Under the pieces are notes generated by a model that saw only the letters and a program-made list of their open reading frames with translations, had not been told where the DNA came from and ran no database searches. 64,000 nucleotides of DNA from Calvatia gigantea (taxonomy: Eukaryota > Basidiomycota > Agaricomycetes > Agaricales > Lycoperdaceae), in the NCBI GenBank assembly GCA_025093985.1, contig JACAAK010000005.1, forward strand, positions 2,728,001 to 2,792,000, read 5' to 3'. The position numbers and the translations under genes were made by a program. Below, piece after piece: positions 58,555-64,000 of this stretch. The stretch's first letter is position 1. Every line of letters begins with the position of its first letter.

Positions 58555-59648
58555 ATGAAATACTTAGGTCACCTCTTCTTACTCCTCGCCTGTTGCCTTT
58601 GGGGTGCTAACGCCCAGCGCTTCGTCCGTTTCATCTCGGATGACGGAGAAGAGTACTATGGTGACGCTATCCTTCAACGCGGATCGACAGATGCCGCTAA
58701 GAGCACCCGGGCAAGGGTAATCCGGGGTGACATCCTTAACGACTTTGAAAATCACCGATCATGTCAAAGTAGGCATCATATATTCCCGACGTCAAGCACA
58801 TCGTCACTGATAGAATGCCACAATAGCCAATTGTCAAACTACTCGCACCTCTGCCTCCCGAGCGTATTCGTACCGTTCGATGCGTGGGCTTAAACTACGT
58901 CGCACACATTAACGAGGTAAGTCTACTGAGGGCTCCGTGTTGGATAACGAGATTAATTCGAGCGCGTTAGACGGGACAAGTCATCCCTGGATGGCCCATC
59001 CTTTTCTACAAGCCCTGGACCGCTCTCAACACGCCGTCCGACCCCATTCCAGTTAGCGAGGGTTACCAAACCCAGGGTGATTTCCTCTCCAAAATGGACT
59101 ATGAAACCGAGCTGGTCATCGTCATCAAGAAGAAAGCTTTCAACATCTCCGACGAGGAAGCACTCGATCATGTCCTTGGGTATAGCGTCGGCAATGACGT
59201 TTCTCACCGCGGATGGCAAATCGATCGCGGCGGCCTCCCCCAGCCACAGTTCTCTATGGGTAAGGGAGCTGATGGTTGGGCACCTTGGGGTCCTGCTATT
59301 GTTTCAACTAGGGAAATTCCGGACCCGCAAACATTGAACATTTGGACCAAGGTCAACGGTGTTACACAACAGAATTCGAGTACCGCAAATATGATCTTTG
59401 GAGTGAAGCATCTTGTGAGCTTCTTCTCAATGGGAATAACATTATTGCCTGGCGATATCATCTTTACTGGAACGTGAGTGCGGTATTAGGCTGCATTTTC
59501 CCCGCGCATGATGCTGACACTTGTCTTCACAAGGCCGAACGGAGTGAATTTGGGCAAGGCGGATCCTGACTGGCTGGTAGATGGTGACGTCGTCGAAGTC
59601 GGGTTGGAGAACGTCGGTACTTGTACCAACACCATTAAAAATGTTTGA
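58555..59648 (+). CDS. Fumarylacetoacetate-hydrolase-family protein with signal peptide, one frameshift
   Basis: Four exons: 58555-58768, 58827-58916, 58971-59473 and 59534-59648, about 306 residues. Seen: RFVRFISDDGEEYYGDA, CVGLNYVAHINE, the metal motif DYETELVIVI (two Glu ligands), GYSVGNDVSHRGWQ, GVKHLVSFFSMGITLLPGDIIFTGTPNGVNLG, and VEVGLENVGTCTNTI. This is the FAHD type, whose members are oxaloacetate decarboxylases, acylpyruvases or similar hydrolases; the substrate is unknown. The frame starts with MKYLGHLFLLLACCLWGANA, a typical secretory signal peptide, which is unusual for this family. One base is extra in the AAAA run at 58748-58751: DFE and ITDHVK only join with three A. That shift may be a sequence error. 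Confidence 0.88.
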
Positions 59649-61096
59649 AACCGTCAAATGTTACTTTTGTATTCTCCCATAATACGAGTATCTCGAATTA
59701 CTTGTGTTCTCTACTGACCCGTTGTCCTCCTTTCTATCTGGGAAGAATGGCTCGAAGGTATGCAAGAATCCCTGTCTCTCATGACCGATGCGGGGATTGG
59801 ACCAACAGCTCACACCTGGTTGAAACTGGTGAAGTAATGCTTTGGTGTAAGCACCCTTGTGATGTAGGCGTCCAGAAATACTATGTGCTATTTTGTTGCA
59901 CGCGACCTCTTAATTTCCGGAACAGAGCAGGGTTGGGAGGGTTGTGGGTGTGGTGGTTAATGCCATACCTTCACCGCTATCACCACGACCCACGGTAGGT
60001 CGATCGTTAATGAGATCATCGCTCACGATGTCGGTGTCTGGTAGGGTGGGTAATATAAACAGGGCCTAGATTCTCTGGAATGGCCGCTGTGATACAAGCC
60101 TTCGTATAGCGTATGGCTGTTGTCCTCTGCGACGAGTTCAGCGTGGTGTAAGTTTCCAGCGGCACACGTCAGGGACAGTGACTGTTTACTGCGAGACAAC
60201 GGGTTAGCAACCGGGTTTCCAACTTTCCATCAATGCAGACCGCGATCAGTGGTGTGGTAATGAACATGATCTTGACAAGGCCACCCTTTTTTTACGGAAA
60301 GGTCGATTATCCTACACTTCTGAATGGAATGGATACTCCAACAATACGTGAAGCCTACATATAAAGCAGTGCTTCCTTGCTTACTATAGAATGGCTCGAT
60401 GTGATACAAAGGCCTTTTACTGACGGGTGTTTGTGGATGAGTGTGGTAACGAAGTATCCGGTGGTTTCGCTACGGCGTGAAGCTTTGCCAGACGGTGCAT
60501 TTGTTCTCATGCACCTGGATGCCTGCAGCCACCTCACGAAGAGCGCACGAATAGCTGAAAGTAAGTAATTTGGGCGATTGCCCATCACCAATATTTGCTT
60601 GCTTCTTCCACTTGGTTTTTCGGCTTTGTACCTCTCTGAAAGCCTGGGCACTGGGGTGAACGCCGTGACGTATCCAAGCTGTAAGGTTAACACACCACCC
60701 ATATGATCGGGGTATGGGCACTCCCGAACAATACTCAAGTACTCATGGGTCGGACGATGGAGGATAGCGCGGCGGTTCTATGACGTTATTATCGACACGG
60801 TCTCTCCCTCCATTAAGTAAGACTTCCAAGACTTCATTTCTTTCGTCGAGCATCTTCCACAGATACACCACTAGGCGCGTGCGTCCAATGTTTGACCTGT
60901 CACGTTTGTGGAAATTCGTTTCGTTTGGACGGCTGTGGAGCCGTCCGTTCACACCAGGGTGTCATCTTTGGTGCCCAAATGCCTAGTGTCCATTCTAGCT
61001 GTCATTACTCTTCAGTTAAATGTCATACGCCCCTGCGCCTAGTTTCAGTGACTTTAACCCCCTTCTTTCACCTCGTATACTTGCACGGTGTCCTGG
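59649..61096. other. Intergenic region upstream of the S41 gene
   Basis: I see no supported gene in these 1.45 kb. Open frames near 60.4-60.7 kb on both strands have no motif or splice linkage. Confidence 0.45.
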
Positions 61097-63984
61097 ATGC
61101 GAAAAATACATTTGCTTCTCTGCTTTCTCAACGCGTATATTACCTCAACGGCTTACGCGGCCAGCATTCTGCCAGGACCGTCGCTTGGTGTTTGTTTTAA
61201 ACTTGCGTTGAGCGAGTGGGTACTGCCGAAGGATGTCCGGGGATGTATGACTGCGATCCCTTTTACGGAGGAGAAAAGGAAAAATGTAAGGGATTAACTC
61301 GTTCTTTTTTACCTCCCCCCATTTAACGTCGCGTCTTGTAGATTCTGGACGTCGTCACTAAGACACTGGCTTTTCACGCATCCACGAATTATCAACTCCA
61401 GGCTCCGAAACCATTCGATAAAGACGTCCAATGGGACTTACTCGGGGACTTGGAAGAGATGAGGACTAGATCATACTCGAGTGATCTCGAGTTCCACATA
61501 GACGTACAGCAGTCCCTCAAGCAGGTCAACGATGGGCATTTGATGTACGCCAACGGTTGTTATGACGGTATGGGAACTTGTACTTTTATTTTATTCTTGA
61601 TGGTGACTGTCGTGCCATAATAGGCGTATATGTCACATACAACCCCTTCCCTCTTGTCTTGTTGACCGATCCATCCGATGGGAGTCAAGCTATATACATT
61701 TCACCAAGTGCTCACGAAATAGCCTCCACCCTTTTTGGCAAAGAGGTCAAATTCTGGGAGGATGATCTGAAGAGACCATTAGAGGAGGTCGGTATATTCT
61801 GCTCCGATTGTGTTGAACAATCTCAGTGCTAATTATTGAGTGCGATGCAGTTCAGTGGCGCTCGTGTCATTCGCATCAATGGAGAAGATCCTTTCTTTGC
61901 CGTGAATGCCAATGCAAAACGCACCGGTCGTTTCCAAGGTCTATCTAGCCGCCAAAATGCGTGAGTATGCTTACGACTGGATTTTCGAACGATTCTCACT
62001 TCCAATCCTTTAGGTTCTTCTCGACGACGGTTCGTGGAGATAAAGACTGGAACTATAGATTGGGAGACTTTGCCGAACAAGCACTTCCCATACTGGACTC
62101 CGTTGACCTGACGATTCAACGTGTGGGCTCTGACGTTGAGGAGACAATCACTGTGAGTACACATCAGAAAGAACTACTTGCGCACTAAGTTTCTCCTTGA
62201 GGTTCAATATCGTTCCAAATTCAACGGGGGAACTAGGTTCAAGCTCATAAACAGATTTGCTTATCAAAAGATGTTCTGCGACGCAACAAAGGAAACGAAC
62301 GGGCGCGACTGGTACAACATGCTCGCAAAGGGCTCTCAACCATTTCCGGAACCTGCTTGCCAGACGGTGGATGTCAAACCGACAGAGGCTTGTCTTGCCA
62401 GAGTCTCTAACGCCCAGTCTCTCGCCGTTGGAGGAAAGTTACCGAAGTACGCAATTCTATGCCCTCGAGGATAAGACCGGCGTTCTGGTAATGGGGAATT
62501 TCGGGGATCTTAACGAGTTTACAATGAAATGCAAGCTCTTTAAAGGGTTGCAGAAGCTGCGCCAAATGGGGGCTGAGAAACTGATAATAGATCTTGTGAG
62601 TGCTACCTGTCCTACCGTCATGGAAGCGGTGTCTGACTTTGGGATCTCAGACTGGCAATCCCGGAGGTGGGTTTGCAATTATTGTCACGTCGCATCATTG
62701 AATGATATATACCCCAGGTTTTGTTTGCGTCGCACATGTAAGTCCACTTATACTTGACTTGGTACATCTTGCTGATACATTTCAACCCAGTTTTTGCATC
62801 GCCTTGTAAGCCAATCCATACTGTCATGTTAGGAAATTTCTGAAACGGTTCCAGCTCTTTGGCGAAACCGAGAAGACAAGCCCACAACCTGGTTTGGACA
62901 CAACAATTCGTATGACTGACATCGCACAAAGAATCGTCAAGGGCGTTCCCCGAGTTCACGATCCAAATGCGGCGATCCTTTATAATCGAGAATGGCGTAA
63001 TGCAACCCATCTGGTTATTGAAGATAGAGAGTGGTTCAATCCGGCCACGAAGATTACCATTAACAAACACCAAGACATTTTTAGCCAGAGGTACCGTCCG
63101 GTCTTCCCCGTCAGATTATACAGAACCAAAATTCGGATTTAGACTCGGGAGGGAATGTGATATCTCGTCGACAATCTGTGGCAATACAGAAAGCTTGGGC
63201 AAGGATCCGTTATTCAAGGCTGAGAATATTATCCTCCTTTCAGATGGCCGGTATGTATGTTGAAACGATCTTTTTGAACTTATGACTGAGTTCTCGAATA
63301 GGTGTGGCAGCTCATGTGCATTATTCTCGGTAAGCGATACTGCATTTCAACCGTCAGTGTGGTATTCACAGCTATACAGATTCTGCTCGCGAAAAAGCAC
63401 AGCGTCCAGACAGTCGTCGTCGGTGGGAAATCTGACGTTCCGCAACAATATTGCGGATTTGTCGGTGGTGAAAGTGTAACCTTCCAGGAAATTGACAGAA
63501 GTTTAAAGGTGATTTCGCGCTACCTTTACTTTTGAATGAATACTAACCCGCCACAGACCGTAAAGTTGAAGAAAAAAAGGGGAACGAATTCTCCCGATAT
63601 TCCACCCGATTTGTATGTCCTCTATCCGCGCCTATGCAGCAGGTTTCTTACACTCTCAAATGCAGTATTGTAAATGCAAAGATGACTGTAACTTGGCGCC
63701 TTGCGTATGGTGTCGTTAACCCTAATGAACCTGAAGGTAAATTCGTGTTCTCAGCTCAAATGCCAGGCTTATACTAAACAAATTTTCAAGAGTGGCAAGA
63801 TCACGCTGCCACCACAAACTTCCCGTTGACGGCTAATATGTAAGTTAGTTGTTCCACAACTGTTTCAATGGCTGACCTCGATGAAAGAGCCAACAAACCT
63901 CAAGAAATTTGGGAAGCTGTGTCTCGGAATGTGTTCCCCATCACGCCCAAACCCCAACCTATATTTCAAGTCCAACTTCCGTGA
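61097..63984 (+). CDS. Secreted S41 family (CPAF-like) peptidase, 17 exons, one frameshift
   Basis: A serine peptidase of the S41/tail-specific-protease group with a secretory signal peptide (MRKIHLLLCFLNAYITSTAYA). Exons: 61097-61285, 61342-61567, 61624-61787, 61851-61960, 62014-62152, 62202-62595, 62651-62666, 62718-62737, 62791-62805, 62855-63090, 63143-63250, 63302-63329, 63380-63508, 63557-63612, 63666-63736, 63791-63839 and 63888-63984, about 681 residues. Seen: NDGHLMYANGCYD (probable catalytic His), the PDZ-like FSGARVIRINGEDP, LIIDLTGNPGGFVCVAH, IILLSDGRCGSSCALFS (probable nucleophile), TVVVGGKSDVPQQYCGFVGG and TWRLAYG near the end. Exons 7-9 are 16, 20 and 15 nt. Exon 6 needs a one-base shift near 62425-62440 (SLAVGG to SYRSTQFYALEDKTG). 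The stop at 63982-63984 ends just before the window edge. Confidence 0.85.
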
Positions 63985-64000
63985 AGAACATAGTGTAGTT

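Overview
The window looks like a nuclear contig from a mushroom-forming basidiomycete (Agaricomycetes). The reasons are many short (about 50-60 nt) GT-AG introns, three class I hydrophobin genes, an aryl-alcohol-oxidase-type GMC gene, F-box/leucine-rich paralogues, a Crinkler-kinase gene, a secreted S41 peptidase with many small exons, and long intergenic stretches with decayed copies. No bacterial, organellar or CRISPR signal was seen. Exon borders below come from reading splice sites and protein-family continuity by eye, without alignments.

Layout. 1-4312: no firm gene; a diverged tandem repeat at 1.6-2.2 kb. 4.3-6.6 kb: a small unidentified gene divergent from squalene synthase (ERG9). 7.9-10.2 kb: GMC oxidoreductase. 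10.3-12.5 kb: tandem WrbA-type quinone reductases on the minus strand, one intact and one destroyed by a 246-bp insertion. 13.7-17.4 kb: coronin and glycine-cleavage T-protein, head to head. 19.7-30.9 kb: a duplicated block with the order hydrophobin, Artemis-like relic, hydrophobin, intact SNM1/Artemis-like nuclease gene. 31.2-32.5 kb: MYND zinc-finger protein. 32.8-41.3 kb: an F-box array with one intact gene and two pseudogenes, each followed by a convergent small gene or its remnant; one pseudogene is split by a 1.47-kb LTR-like element. 41.5-44.7 kb: membrane protein, cytidine deaminase, third hydrophobin. 47.4-49.1 kb: squalene epoxidase (ERG1). 50.2-55.3 kb: a four-helix membrane-protein gene, a Crinkler-kinase gene and a decayed second copy of the membrane-protein block. 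55.6 kb: tRNA-Ile(AAT). 56.1-64 kb: a disordered basic protein, a FAH-family enzyme with a signal peptide, and the S41 peptidase.

How the genes relate. ERG9 and ERG1 encode consecutive steps of ergosterol synthesis about 41 kb apart, with many unrelated genes between, so this is linkage rather than an evident cluster. The main theme is local duplication followed by decay: WrbA, hydrophobin, Artemis-like, F-box and membrane-protein families each have local extra copies, and all but the hydrophobins include dead ones.

Caution. Several conserved genes (ERG9, GMC twice, Artemis-like, Crinkler-kinase, FAH, S41) each need a one-base shift to read through, while coronin, GCV1, ERG1, cytidine deaminase, MYND and all three hydrophobins are clean. 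Some shifts lie in homopolymers. For single-copy genes such as ERG9, base-level sequence error or a second allele is at least as likely as true loss.
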